Source of the DNA: Corinectria fuckeliana
Taxonomy: Eukaryota; Ascomycota; Sordariomycetes; Hypocreales; Nectriaceae
Reading direction: 5' to 3'
Length of the DNA stretch: 64,000 nucleotides
NCBI GenBank assembly: GCA_019137255.1
Contig: WPDH01000141.1
Span: forward strand, 163,770 to 227,769
The position numbers were made by a program, and so were the translations under genes. The notes under the pieces are model-generated. The model did not search any database, was not told where the DNA came from, and saw nothing but the letters and a program-made list of their open reading frames with translations. This document shows positions 1 to 11,609 of this stretch, in pieces (position 1 is the first letter of the stretch; each line of letters opens with the position of its first letter).

Positions 1-173
1 ATGGTTCTACTACATCTACGTGCTCTATTGTAGATAGTTAGGTGTCAGATCAGAGCGATTAAGAGAATCATCATAGGCACTGCTTTAAAAGCCTTCAAGC
101 ACCGTGAGTCAGGTACGGGCATTTCCCATCAAGGACTTTGTTAATTATGCCTTGTTGTTCATTGATGGTGTAA

Positions 174-388
174 TGTGAAGGACCGGGTCTTGTCACGTCA
201 CGTGCCGAGCATCACGTGGCAGCACAGTGCTGTAGACCCTAGGCACTGTAGGTCTGCACTGTGCTGCAGTGACCCTCAGGGAGAAGCTGCTAGGGCTTCT
301 TCTTACAAATTAACTATTCTAATTAATTTAATCTGACCTTTTGAGATAATAGCTTTCTTTTTACCTCTTTAGGTGATTATATTTCACT
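174..388 (+). repeat. Left (5') LTR of the copia element
   Basis: This LTR starts TGTGAAGG and ends ATTTCACT, with TSD TGTAA directly outside. Its left part keeps many CpG and CAC/GTG steps, while its right part from about position 300 is converted toward T and A compared with the right LTR. The end chosen is the last base shared by both copies, and it makes the target duplication exact. Confidence 0.93.
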
Positions 389-881
389 AGTTATAAGCCT
401 AGGCCTTACCCTAATATATTCTCTTTTTACGCTCTAGTTAGTATTTTTTCTTTTTGCTGCTTTAAAGTGTGATTTCTTTAGATTTTACCTTTATAATTCT
501 AACTTTTATTATATTATAAGTTTTAGCTTTAAAGCTCTTATATCTCTCTTTCTACCTCTTTTTAGTACTAGCTTTACTTTATAAGTAGTCTTAGCTTTTA
601 TAGTTTAACTTATTCTCTTCTTTTAAACTTTTTTAACTATAGCTTTACTTTATAAGCAGTCTAGCTTTTTATAGTCTTACTTCTTTTATCTTTTTTAAGC
701 ATCTTATCTGTTATAACTCTACCTTATAAGCAGTCCTAAGTATTAATACAGCCTTCTTTCTAGATTCTTAGATCACTTATTATTAAATTAAGATAGCCTT
801 CTTTCTTTATAATCTCTCTCTTTATCACTAGAACCTTAGGATTATAATTTTATATCTAAACCTACTCTTATTATAGCTTTA

Positions 882-1027
882 TATAAGAGTTAGGGCAGCA
901 TACCTAACCTTTAATAGAAAGTCCTAGCTATAAGGCTAAAAAGATTAAACAATTTAAGTAAGCTATGTCACTTAATCGTGCTACACAACAGATTATAAGG
1001 GAGCTCTTAGCGAGCTGTACCCTTATA
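882..1027 (+). repeat. Left LTR of the TRIM-like element
   Basis: 146 bp, gap-free against 1383-1528. It retains CGTG and CACAAC steps that are T/A in the other copy, so it is the less mutated of the pair. The last bases read CCCTTATA where the partner has CTCTTACA. Confidence 0.85.
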
Positions 1028-1382
1028 ATTATCCCCCCCTCTTAACAGCACGTCTTAGGCTGCTAGCTTATCAGTAGGCATAGCACAGCCTCTTCTGCTC
1101 TAGGCGTAGGCAGCCTCTTCTGCACCGTTATAGAGGGTCAGCCCCTATAAGGTTAGGAACATAGCGATCCTGTCGCACCTATACATACATGTGTGTTAGA
1201 GGGTGGCCCAGCTCCTAAGCCTAAGATAACCACTACTGTTAACCCCTAAGGCTTTAGTCACAGCAGGTAACTATATATGTTTATCCTTATAAGCTTAGCG
1301 CCTATCACAGTCATAAGGTTTAGCAGGGATTTAAACTTATAACCTTCTGTATAGTACTAGACCTAATATATACTTAAATAAT

Positions 1383-1528
1383 TATAAGAGTTAGAGTAGT
1401 ATACCTAACCTTTAATAAAAAGTCCTAGCTGTAAGGCTAAAAAGATTAAACAATTTAAGTAAGTTATATCACTTAATTATACTATATAACAGATTATAAA
1501 AGAGCTTTTAGCGAGCTGTACTCTTACA
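1383..1528 (+). repeat. Right LTR of the TRIM-like element
   Basis: 146 bp, ends CTCTTACA, followed by the duplicated CTTTA. Differences from the left copy are transitions, mostly C to T and G to A in this copy. Confidence 0.85.
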
Positions 1529-2439
1529 CTTTATCTTAGTATAATACTAGTAATAGCCTCTCTTATAGTATTTCTGCTAAGTTTATATATATATATATAC
1601 TAAAGACTTATTATATTATAATATCTTACTGCCTAAAGATAGGTATTAATAAGAAGTAATATTATAAGGCTATTTATTTAACTTACTTCTTACTTATTCT
1701 TTCTAACTTTAGCTACCTTAAGAATATAAAAGGTTAGCTTTTATAGAGCTTATCTATTATAACTACTCTTACTACTATTAGTTATAATATAACTATTATA
1801 CTCTCTTCTCTTAGGGAAGATAAGCTTCTTAATTAGATTTAAGGCTTAGTTAAAAGAAAGGTAAAAATAATTATTAAGAGATTTACCTTTAGATCTTAAG
1901 CCTTTCTTACCTTTTAGTTATAATATCACAACTATAACTCTCTTTAGGAAGACTATTTTTACTCTTAACTTTAGTTCTTAAAGTATAAGAATATTTATAA
2001 CAGCTCTTTTTATATTATAAAATTCACCTAGCTTCTTATATAGCTAAAAACTACTAGTAGCACTCTTAATAATAAGTAAGTTTACTACCTCTTTTATAAC
2101 TCTTTTTATTTTACCTTTTCTAACTAGGTTAATACTTATTATAAGTTTTAGCACTTTTCTAATAAGGTTTCTAACTATCTTACTATTAAGAATACCTTTT
2201 AAAATCACTATAATAATACTATCTTTTTAGACTAATAATTTAATAATAGATAACTTAATTTTTACTTTACTACTAATAGTAATAAAGGTACTTATCCCTC
2301 TTAGAATTAGCTGCTTAAGTCTTAGAGAGCTAATAATACTAAGACTAATACTATAAAGTCTTTCTCTAAAGACTCTATTAACCCTTAAGGTAGCTGTCTT
2401 ATACTTAATCAGCTTATAAAAAAGCTAAAGTAAAACCTT

Positions 2440-5400
2440 AACTTTAATAAGAAGTATTATAACTATAAGAAATAAAGTTATATTTATCTTAACTATTATA
2501 CTTTATATTTTAAGAAGCACTTATTATAATCTTAAGATAGTAGTAACTCTTATAGTACTACTAACTACTAGATTTCTAAGCTTACTATTATATTACTTTC
2601 TTAAGCTTAAGATACTACCTCTTACTACACCTCTTTTCTGCCTAATTAGTTCTTAATATCCGCTTCTTATAAGGCTTTTTATACTTTTATATAAGCTGCT
2701 AAATATACTCTTAGTATAACTAGCCTCTATAAGTCTTAAAAACAGGGGGAGTTATTCTTTATATTTAAGGCTGCTACTATAAATAAATTTTCCTTTTTGC
2801 TTTTTATACTTAAGGCTAAGATAGTAGGTTTTTCCTTTAATTCTAATATCTTAAAGTCTCTAGTAACTTAAAATACCTTTTATACTAATTATAACTATAG
2901 TAAGAACTACTAGCTTTAGGATTTTAGCTCTAACTATTATATTACTAATAATTTTAAATAGTTTAAAAAAGATAAAGTATTTTCTCTTATTTAATAAGAC
3001 ACTATTATAACTAATAGTAACCCTATTAAGCCCTTTTATATTAGTATAGTTAAGCTCTCTTTTAAGCTTTCTAAATATATAACTTTTATAGTTTTTAAGA
3101 AAGTGCTTTTTATAATAACTTTTCCTCTTAATATCTTTTTAGGTCTTAAGACTTATCTTAAGAGTAGCTTTCTTTTTAAAAACTGTATTTTTAACTTTAA
3201 TAGCTATCTTATAGCTATTATCTTACTATATAGTACTAGATTTTACCTTCTTATAAAGAGATTACCTACTTTAGCTATCTTAGTTATTATAATAGTTATA
3301 AAAGCTTAAATCTCTAATAGTGTAAGGTATAATATTACAAGTTACACAGAAAAGTTAAATTTCTTAAAATAAATAGCTGTAAAGCTTTTAGAGGTTTTAA
3401 GTGATTAAGAGGTTTTAAAGTAAGTCCTAATAACTAATAGATAGCTTATTAAGTAGAGGAGAAAAAGTGGGTTAGATTAATATATTTTATAAGATAATTA
3501 GTTAAAATCTAAGTGCTTTAGTGTCTACTTTATATCTAGATATAAGCGGAAATCACTCTCTCTTTATAGATAAATTCCCAGTCTCCTAGCAGTCTAAATA
3601 GGTTGTATAATAGCTCGATTTGTAGCTAAAGTGATAATAAATATTATACTGAAATCTCAGATTAGTCGGATATAATATTACGCTGTAATTACAGTTCTAG
3701 TAGTAAATCTTTTAGAGTTTATCTAAACTATAGTATAAGTTAAAAAACTAGCAGATAGTAGTAATTTAATAATAGCTAATAGAAATATAAGAAAGTCTCC
3801 ACACAGTGTCAGCACAGTGCTAATAGTACTGTATGCTAATATATACTAGGATTTTCTTAGGATTTTATAATACTAGTTAAAGCTAGTAAACTCTAACAAA
3901 TAGTAAGTTATAATATTACTACCTAGCTTATATAAGTTATAATAATATTATTTATATAGTTAGAAAGACTATAAGTAGTCTTAAATGCTTTTATCTACCT
4001 AAGAAAAAGATATATTACTATTATAACTATACTAATATAATATGTTAAACCTTAAAGATCTGTTATAAATATATATCTCTTTCTTATTAAAAAGTTTATA
4101 TTAACTTTTACTTTATCTCTTATACTACTAAGTCTAAGACTACCTATTTTACTCTTATAACTAATAATAAGTCTTACTACTACTAGATTAAGACTCTTTA
4201 TAGTAAGGCTAATACTAATACTACTTTTTACTATCTTTTTAAGTATTTTTATTATATAATAAGCACTTATCTTACTAAGATTTACTTTAATAACAGCTAG
4301 AAATTTAACAGTCTTAAACTTCTTACTTTACTTAATATAGCTTATATTTATATATCTTAAACATCTAGTTATTATTATAAGTAAGCAGGCTTTTATAAGC
4401 ACTTTAACTATATAATCCTAAACTATATATAAGCTGTCTTTATAAACTTTATTTTTTTTCTCTTTAAGTATTAGAATTATATAGCTAATACTATTATAAT
4501 AATCTTAAACTATATTACTATTAAGTTTTATAATAATAATACTTCTCTTTAGAAGTTCTCTTATTAAGTCTTTTAGGATTACTTTAAGCCTAATAATAAT
4601 AATAAGTCTAATATCTCTCACTTTTATATACTTAGCTTATATACTACTATTATTATTAAGGCTAAATTCACTAATAAAAATAATAAGAAAAGACTTAAGC
4701 TTAACTCTTATAGTTAAGAGGGTATCTTAGTTAGCTTTTAAGGCTATTACCTCTATAAGGTTTAAAACCTAGTTAATAAGCATATTATTACTACTACCTA
4801 TCTTATTATCTATAAGAAATACTTATCTTATAATAAGATAGTTTATATAAAACCTTAAGAAGCTTTTTAGTATAACTAACAGGTTAAGATTATTAATAAA
4901 TTTATTAATAAAATTATAACTATATCTTTTCAGCTCTTATTTATACCTTTTTACTCTACTAAAAAGGCTATAACTTTTAGTAATACTAAGAAATAATATA
5001 AAGCTATTTATAAGAAGATTAGCTAGCTTATTAAGCTTAGCACTTTTACTTTTCTTAACTTTTATAATACTATTTTAAGTATTACTTTACTTACTACCAC
5101 CTAGGCTTTTAAGTATAAATATAATAAATATAGTAATATAATATATTATAAGGCTTATATTTATATATATAGCTTTTAGCAGGTTAAAAGTGTTAACTTT
5201 TTTAAGACTAGTACTTTAACTGTGATTTTTACTACTTAGTGTATTCTTATTATCTTAGCTGTGTAACTAGGTTATACTACCTGCTAAGTTAATATTATTA
5301 CTATCTTTTTTTATAGTATACTTAAGAAAACTCTTTATATAAAGTAATTTCTTATGCTTTTTAACTTTATAAGAGACTTCTACTTTTAATATCTTATTAC

Positions 5401-6340
5401 TAAGCTTAGCTAGACTAGTAATAAGATTATCTAGCTAAATTAGCCTTTTTATAGCCTTAAGCAGTCTGCTAACACTTAGGAGAGCTGTCTTTCTAATAAG
5501 CTTACCTTCTTAAGCTTTAAAAAGCTTATAAGTAACTACTTTATTTATTTTAACTCTTTAAATAGTATTATTATAGCTGCTTATATTAATAACCTGCTTT
5601 TCTTTTTACTACTTATAGTTAACATCTCTAATATTATTACTAACCTTAGTAAAAAGCTTTTAGTCTCTAACTATAGCTTTTCTACTTACTTTCTTAATAT
5701 TACTATTATAAAGCTTAAAGATAGTATTAGCCTCTTATAGTAAAGCTTTATTAAAGATATTATTTGTAATCTTAACCTTAGTAGTGCTTTTAGAGCTATT
5801 ATACTTATAGTCTTTAGTTATAAAAAGCTAGCTATACTTCTCTCTTCTACTCTTTTTAATATTACTATTTAGACCTCTTATTATACACTTATTAAAAAGC
5901 TAAACTATCTTATTATATAAACCTAACCTAATATTACTTTTACTATAAGCTTTTAGGTATAATCTTTTTCCTAGCTAACTAATAAGCAGCTTAAAGCTAT
6001 AATATAAGTATCTTACTACCTTAAAGATTATATTAATTTAGGTATTATATACTATTATTAGACTAAAATTATATATTAAAATCCTTTTAACCTTTTTACT
6101 TATTATAATACTAACTTTACTAGTAATTTAACTAGTGCTAAGTTAACTAGAGGCTAAGTTATCTTTATATATAGTAACTTAGTCTCTTAGTATAATAGCT
6201 TATATAAGTGTGTATATAAATCCACTTAGAAAGCTAAGTATTATAATATCTCTAAGTATATAAAGAAAGTCCTTTAGATTTATAACCTTCTTAGAGAGCT
6301 TAGGTATATTATAAATACTCTTATTACTATCTATAATAAT
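2440..6340 (+). pseudogene. Dead gag-pol of the copia element
   Basis: Reading the + strand through stops gives, in order, a former CCHC zinc knuckle whose cysteines now read tyrosine (about 2451-2520), the integrase C-terminal region (about 4690-4850), reverse transcriptase around the former YVDD motif (now YINN, about 5582-5602), and RNase H (to about 6330). The changes C to Y, D to N and V to I, plus many new TAA/TAG codons, are all explained by C-to-T and G-to-A transitions. Exact ends of the old reading frame cannot be set. The longest open stretch in the block (3103-3309) starts at GTG and is a chance gap between stops. Confidence 0.8.
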
Positions 6341-6803
6341 AATAAAGCTACTATTAAGCTTACTAAAAATAAAGTTTTCTACTCTTATATAAAGTATATT
6401 ACTATTAACTATTATTACTTTTATAGTAAGATTAAGACTAGTATTATTAAAATCTACTATATTAATACTAAGAAAATAACTACTAATAGCCTTATAAAGC
6501 CTCTTAATAAGAAAGGTTATATCTGCTTTCTTAAGCTTCTTAAAATAGAGTGTATCTTACTCTCTTACGCTTATAAATAAGCTATTATAACTCTTATAGT
6601 ACCTTAAGTTCTTTTAGCCCTAATAGCTTTCTCTAGCTCTTATAAGCCAGCTTAGCTAAAAAGCCTAAATCTAATATAAAAATCTTAAGCTGTTAAGTTA
6701 CTATCTTTCTTATTCTAGCTTAGTACTACTCTAACTAATAAGATAAGACCTTTACCACCCTCTCTTTTTTACTGCTTTCTACTCTTAACCTTTTAAGCCT
6801 TTT

Positions 6804-6972
6804 TGTAAGAGTACAGCTAAGCTAAGAGCTTACTAAGAGCTTACTAAGAGCTCTCTTATAACCTGTTATATAGTATAATTAAGTGATATAACTTACTTAA
6901 ATTGTTTAATCTTTTTAGCCTTATAGCTAGGACTTTCTATTAAAGGTTAAGTATACTACTTTAACTCTTACA
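6804..6972 (-). repeat. Solo LTR of the TRIM-like family, reverse orientation
   Basis: The reverse complement matches the 146-bp LTR of the element at 882-1528, begins TGTAAGAG and ends CTCTTACA, and is flanked by the exact duplication CTTTT (6799-6803 and 6973-6977). It is longer than the other copies because an 11-bp unit around GAGCTTACTAA is tandemly repeated near its 3' end. No second LTR or interior is attached, so it is a solo LTR, presumably left by LTR-LTR recombination. Confidence 0.85.
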
Positions 6973-7061
6973 CTTTTAGTCTCTTCTAGATGCTTCTTAT
7001 AGTAGTTTTTACTTATAAAAGTATCTACTTATTATAGTATTTAATAGAGGGATAATTATAT

Positions 7062-7070
7062 AAGAGGGAG
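7062..7070 (+). other. Polypurine tract before the right LTR
   Basis: The run AAGAGGGAG abuts the first base of the right LTR, where a plus-strand primer tract is expected. It is one of the few G-rich runs left in the mutated interior. Confidence 0.7.
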
Positions 7071-7285
7071 TGTAAAAGACCGGGTCTTATTATATTACAT
7101 GCTGAGTATTATATAGTAGTATAGTATTATAGACCTTAGGCACTATAAGTCTACACTATGCTATAGTAACCCTCAGGGAGAAGCTGCTAGGGCTTCTCCT
7201 TACGAATTAACTATCCTAATTAATTTAATCTGACCTTTTAAGATGATAGCTTCCTTTTTGCCCCTTTAGGTGACCGTATTTCACT
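7071..7285 (+). repeat. Right (3') LTR of the copia element
   Basis: This is the same length as the left LTR and aligns with it without gaps. It starts TGTAAAAG after a purine tract and ends ATTTCACT before TSD TGTAA. Here the left (inner) part is AT-converted up to roughly 7165 and the outer part is nearly unmutated, the mirror image of the left LTR. Confidence 0.93.
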
Positions 7286-7290
7286 TGTAA

Positions 7291-9550
7291 GATATAGGGT
7301 AGGCGAAAGGTAACGGTTGGGATTGTCCTTCAACTTGGAGGCTTTTCGCCGTCATATTAGGCTTAGGCTGTTTTGAGCATGGGTTCATGTGACAAGACGC
7401 CACCGAGCTACAAGCCCCTGCAACAGCTCCAAGGCGTTCGGCATTCACGGTCTAGCAGTTGACGAGCTTTCCGGTGGCCTAGGCTAGCTGCTTAGGTATC
7501 GATAGCTTGCGTCGGACCTGAGCTAATAATTAGCGAACAGCGCGGCAGGCAGACTCTGCGTCTTGCACAACAGGGGGTCGATGAACGGTCGCCAAGCAGG
7601 AACCCAGTGTGGACGTTTGGAAGGACGGGTGTGAGCTGTTTTGCCGCATGAGTCTAGCAAATACTAGAATACCCATGGAAGCGATTATTCTCACGCATCG
7701 GAACCCATAACTACGATTGGACTGTCATGGATGGTTGCCCAGCTGAGGCTGATTCGTACTCAACCTCACCAGCACCGCTACTGAGCCCGACACGTGCAGA
7801 GGGAGTGGGCCCGACACCACATCGGTGAGAGAACTGTACATACATGTGCCTACCGACGTCTGAAAGAGACGGCGAGAACTGGGCCGACAAGGGGTTGAGC
7901 GAGGCGGAATCAATCATTCGATCAAACCCCTGCCCACCTATGCATACATACATACATAGTCTACGCAAACCACTGCACCCTTTTCGAGGAAGCTGAGCGA
8001 GCGGCCATCAACCTGCGGCTTCAAGGGGTCGGTTTAAAGATAACTTGGGGTCAAGAGGGTCCGCCGGAGTTGGACTAGCATCCCGGGCCCGCCTCCCAAG
8101 CAAGCGTCCATCATCGACCCCCAGCTTCGTCTCCTCGAAGCCCGTCGTCTCCCATGACAAATCTCGATGATGAATCTCGATGCCAACTTTTCAGTTTTAG
8201 TCTCAGACGCTTCTAGTCAAGGCGAGACGCTGAACGACCAAAGAGAGACTTGGAGAATGTTGTGAGAGCGACGACGCTGAGACAAGAGAGACCTCCCGTT
8301 GCGCCTGTGGAAATTGTGGTGAGATAGGCCGAAACCCCGAATCCACGAGCAGAGTGGCTACTACTAGTAGATTCAGCTGCCAGGTACGAAGCACTTCGTA
8401 CACTAATCAGCTTTAGAAGGCAGCCTTGCGGCGCCTCACCTCAAGTAGCGTGCCGAATCTGCCTCGAGGGCGCAGGGTAGATGCTGGAGAGGAGAAACAA
8501 GTGTGCCAAGTCAGGATCTCACTGAGGAAAAGCGGTAATACATAAGAGTCAGTAAGTGGTGGACCTCTATTCGCCTCAATGATGTCCATACAGAGGGAGA
8601 GCCCTGAATTTTACGATGGAGACGGAGGAGCTAATTCTGATTGCTTATACTGCCCGTCCATGCCACAGCACCTCTTCCACTTCAATATTGCTACACACCC
8701 CTTCCCTCTCTAGTCCCGCCTTTCCAAAGACCGATCTGGGCCAGCCACGTACCTACGTAACATGCCTAACATCATCATGCTGCTCCTATCACGAGTGAGT
8801 TCATTGTGCCGACACCAAATACATACCATCCCAAGTCTGCTCAGAGGTCCGACGCCCACGGAGGGCCGCGGCCTCTGAAATAAATGGGACCTGGCGCTCA
8901 GCTCGAGGCGCTAATGCCGCGATTCCGCGAATGGCACCCGCCCCCCCCCGCGCCCCCGCGCCACACGCTCGCCATCCCCTGTAAGGGTCCATCTTTAGTG
9001 AATGTGAATGCAGCAGCGCCCCTGTAGCTTAAGGCTTCTGCAGGTGCCCCACTGCCCCGGCGCTCACCATCGTCACTCCGGCCGCCCACGTCCCGCTCGC
9101 CTCTTCTGTTTAAGCCCCGGCCCGTCACCCGGAATTTTGATTCAATCGTGTTTGCGCTTGTGAGAGATTGGGAAAGGGAGCAAGGGAGGGAGGGACAGAC
9201 AGACAGACGGAGAGAGACATGGGTTGCGACAGAGCCAGAGACTCAAAACTGACAATCTCCCTCCCCAACCCGTCTGTACCGTTCCCTTGGCTTTTGATCA
9301 CTCTTTTTGCTCCCTCTTACCTTCTTAGACGCCATCGCATACAATAATTATTACCCTACTCCCCATCTCTATCCCCGCACAGGACGAATAGGACCCTTTA
9401 TTAACGGGTGGAGGAAGGAACCCCAGATCGCGAACCTGTCCCTCCCTCCCTGACGAACCAACAATACAAGGGTTTCCCCCACAAATACGACAACGGGCTT
9501 ACACGCAGGTGTTGTCTAAGTGGGAAACGAAAAAAGGACCCCCGCCATCC
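7291..9550. other. Intergenic, no gene recognised
   Basis: GC returns to normal immediately after the LTR. Short open frames here show no family features. It holds a CATA run (about 7938-7960), an inverted repeat GTACGAAG/CTTCGTAC with a 2-nt loop (8384-8401), a C-rich run near 8939-8966, and GGGA/GACA short repeats (about 9185-9220) in what is probably the leader of the next gene. Confidence 0.6.
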
Positions 9551-11252
9551 ATGCATCGACCCGTCGCCCTCTTGGCCTGGGGAGCTCTGAGCTCGCCTGC
9601 GGCCGCGTGGCTCAAGAATCCGTGGCTCAAGTCGGCTGCCGAAGAGCCGTGGACGCCTCCCGTCGAGACGAGCGTGGCCGAGGAAGGCGAACAGAACCAG
9701 CTCGCCCAGGGATGGTCGCCCCGGCCGACCGAGGCACCGGCGCTGTACGGCCGCATGGAGCTGGTCGAGCGCATGGACGGGTATACCCTCGGCGTTGATA
9801 CTTGCGGTTTCGTCGCGAACGGAAGTGAGTGTTTTTGCGAGTCTCGTTTTCGAATAATCTCCTTTGGTGTGGTCTTTCTGGTGGCTTTTGTTCAAGTATG
9901 GGGAACTCCAATGGTTGGAAGAGGAAAAGAGGAAGAGAAATAGAAAGAGAGAAAGAGACAGCTCAGATATAATGGGTTCCCTAGACATTTGACCAAAAGC
10001 AGTCGGCTAACAATTGGTTCCTAATTACTAGACTCATTCACTTGCATCACTGCCGGCGAAACATGCAGCTACTCCGACGACTACATCGGCTGCTGCGACA
10101 CCAGCTCGGCCTGCAATGTCGTCAAGACGACTTGCATCGACTACGATGCTTCGGCCGCGGGCGCCTGCAACCTGCCCGATGACTTCCATACTCTCTGCTG
10201 GTAAGTTTTGTGTCTAGGGTCTCTTCATGCTCTGTCCCGTCCTGTTCCTCTTCTTGGGCCTCCACTTACACCAAGATCCAAGTGGCACCTCGTCCTACGG
10301 ATCCTGCTTCACCTACGTCCTCTCCACCACCGGCTCCGGCAGCGACTCCGACAGCACCTTCACCCTGCTGGACTGCTCCCCGACCGCCGGCACCTCGACG
10401 CTGTTCGACTACGACCCCGCCTGGGCCCGCACCCACTCCTTCAACAGCGACTCCACCGCCGACGCCGGGTCCACCTCGGCCTCCGGGTCCGGCTCCACCG
10501 GCTCCGACGACGTGACCTCCACCGGCTCCGCGACCGAGTCCTCCTCCGCCGCTACCACCACCTCCGGCGACAACGGCGGCGGCGGCAGTAGCACCCCCGT
10601 AGGTGCCATCGCCGGAGGAGTCGTCGGCGGCGTCGCCTTCATCGCCCTCGTCGGCCTCGCCGTCTTCTTTATCCTCCGTCGGAGAAGAAACGCCAAGAAC
10701 CCACCGCCGCCCGCTGAGCTGCAGACCAACCAGGCCATCCCTCCGCCTCAACAGAAGTCGCCCATGGCTCAGCACCAGCAGCAGCCGCCGCCCATGTCGC
10801 CGCAGAGCCCGCAGAGCTTCGCGCCCTCGTCGCCGTCCGGCACCGTCTACCCGTCCGGCGTCCCCTCCAGCTTCTCGGGCTACGCTCCCCAGCAGAGCAC
10901 GCCGCAGCCCTACGATCCGAACATGGGCGCCTACGGCGGCCAGCAGGCGTACTCGCAGCAGGCGGGCTACAACGGCTACGCGCCCCAGCAGGGTTACGGA
11001 TCGCCCCAGGACTACCAGCAGCAGCAGCAACAACAGCAGGGCCAGTACAACCAGTACGGCGCCGTGCCCGGGTACGCACCTCCCCCCTCCGTCTCACCGC
11101 CCCCAAACTTGGCCCCTAGTCCCGCGCCCAAAGACAGCGAGCCTGTCTACGGCGGTCAGCAGCAGCACCACCAGTCTCCCCCTCAGAACGCCCAGGAGCT
11201 GCCAACCATCAACCCGCTTGGAAACGAGGGCAACCGCGCCGAGCTCAGTTAA
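9551..11252 (+). CDS. Mid2-like single-pass membrane protein, possible cell-wall sensor
   Basis: Three exons, 9551-9824, 10032-10200 and 10283-11252, splice in frame to 470 aa. Residues 1 to about 20 form a signal peptide ending in an Ala-rich cleavage region. A cysteine-rich extracellular module follows (about residues 84-160, with CC pairs), then a Ser/Thr/Gly-rich stalk. One membrane helix lies at about 253-278 (VGAIAGGVVGGVAFIALVGL) and is followed by RRRR. The cytoplasmic tail of about 190 residues is rich in Pro, Gln, Tyr and Gly, with a polyglutamine run. This order is that of Mid2/Wsc-type sensors, although no WSC domain pattern is seen, and function is inferred from architecture only. 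The ATG chosen is the one that heads the signal peptide; an in-frame ATG 42 bases upstream (9509) would put hydrophilic residues in front of it. It converges with the oxidoreductase gene downstream. Confidence 0.85.
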
Positions 11253-11609
11253 AGCAGAGGCAGACATAAAGCAAAGGAAGCCGAGGAAAGATCTGAACTG
11301 CCTGGCGTTGGTTTGAATGAGATGAGATACATTTCGGTGTAGAGAGAGGTCACCATCATGGGGGGACTTACTGGATTATTTGTAGTTATCATTTGCATGA
11401 ATTTGGATATACCCTCGCTGACAGCATATTCAAATCTTGCGTTCGTTTTGGGTTATTTATGAAGACATATGGCTATAATGCCCGATCCCTGGCTACTACT
11501 GACTTATCCAATGTGACATTATCGTTACCTCAACCGGACCGAATCACAATGATGACACTACCATGGCTGCTACCCCTCCCAGAAAACACTGGTTCCTCGT
11601 CTTCAAGCA
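11253..11609. other. Convergent 3' spacer
   Basis: AT-richer sequence between two convergent stop codons, expected to hold both 3' UTRs. No further structure seen. Confidence 0.5.

Larger units (their letters stand above)
882..1528 (+). mobile_element. TRIM-like miniature LTR element nested in the copia element
   Basis: Two direct repeats of 146 bp (882-1027 and 1383-1528) enclose a 355-bp interior, and the unit is flanked by an exact 5-bp duplication, CTTTA (877-881 and 1529-1533). Repeat ends are inverted (TATAAGAG / CTCTTACA), as in LTRs. The interior has no room for gag-pol. It holds a 13-bp motif CAGCCTCTTCTGC twice (1086-1098 and 1111-1123) and much higher GC than its surroundings. Size and architecture fit a terminal-repeat retrotransposon in miniature. 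I found no convincing primer-binding site, so the class is inferred from LTR shape, TSD length and the solo LTR elsewhere. Confidence 0.82.
174..7285 (+). mobile_element. RIP-degraded Ty1/copia LTR retrotransposon with nested insertions
   Basis: Two 215-bp LTRs (174-388 and 7071-7285) lie in direct orientation and are flanked by the 5-bp duplication TGTAA (169-173 and 7286-7290). A purine run, AAGAGGGAG, sits immediately before the right LTR. The interior is very AT-rich and full of stops, but + strand reading still shows copia-order remnants: a former CCHC knuckle near 2451-2520, the copia-type integrase end (KLNSYS..EGILV) near 4690-4850, reverse transcriptase with YINN where YVDD is expected near 5582, and RNase H (AKYYNISKYIKK) near 6230-6330. 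Integrase before reverse transcriptase is the copia order. Two later insertions of a small LTR family sit inside (882-1528 and 6804-6972), so the original element was about 6.3 kb. Differences between the LTRs are all transitions, as expected for RIP. No intact ORF remains, so it is inactive. Confidence 0.93.

Noticed and set aside
882..1528. Interpretation as a CRISPR array or tandem repeat
   Set aside because: Only two long repeats with one spacer, flanked by a target duplication, in a eukaryotic retroelement context.
3103..3309. 68-codon frame in the AT-rich block
   Set aside because: Starts with GTG, lies within the dead copia pol, and is a chance gap between stop codons.
9509..9550. Upstream in-frame ATG for the Mid2-like gene
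   Set aside because: It would place a hydrophilic segment (MLSKWETKKGPPPS) in front of a clear signal peptide that begins at 9551.
10266..11033. 255-codon open frame on - opposite the Mid2-like gene
   Set aside because: Gly/Ala/Arg-rich shadow of the Ser/Pro/Gln-rich coding exon on the + strand.
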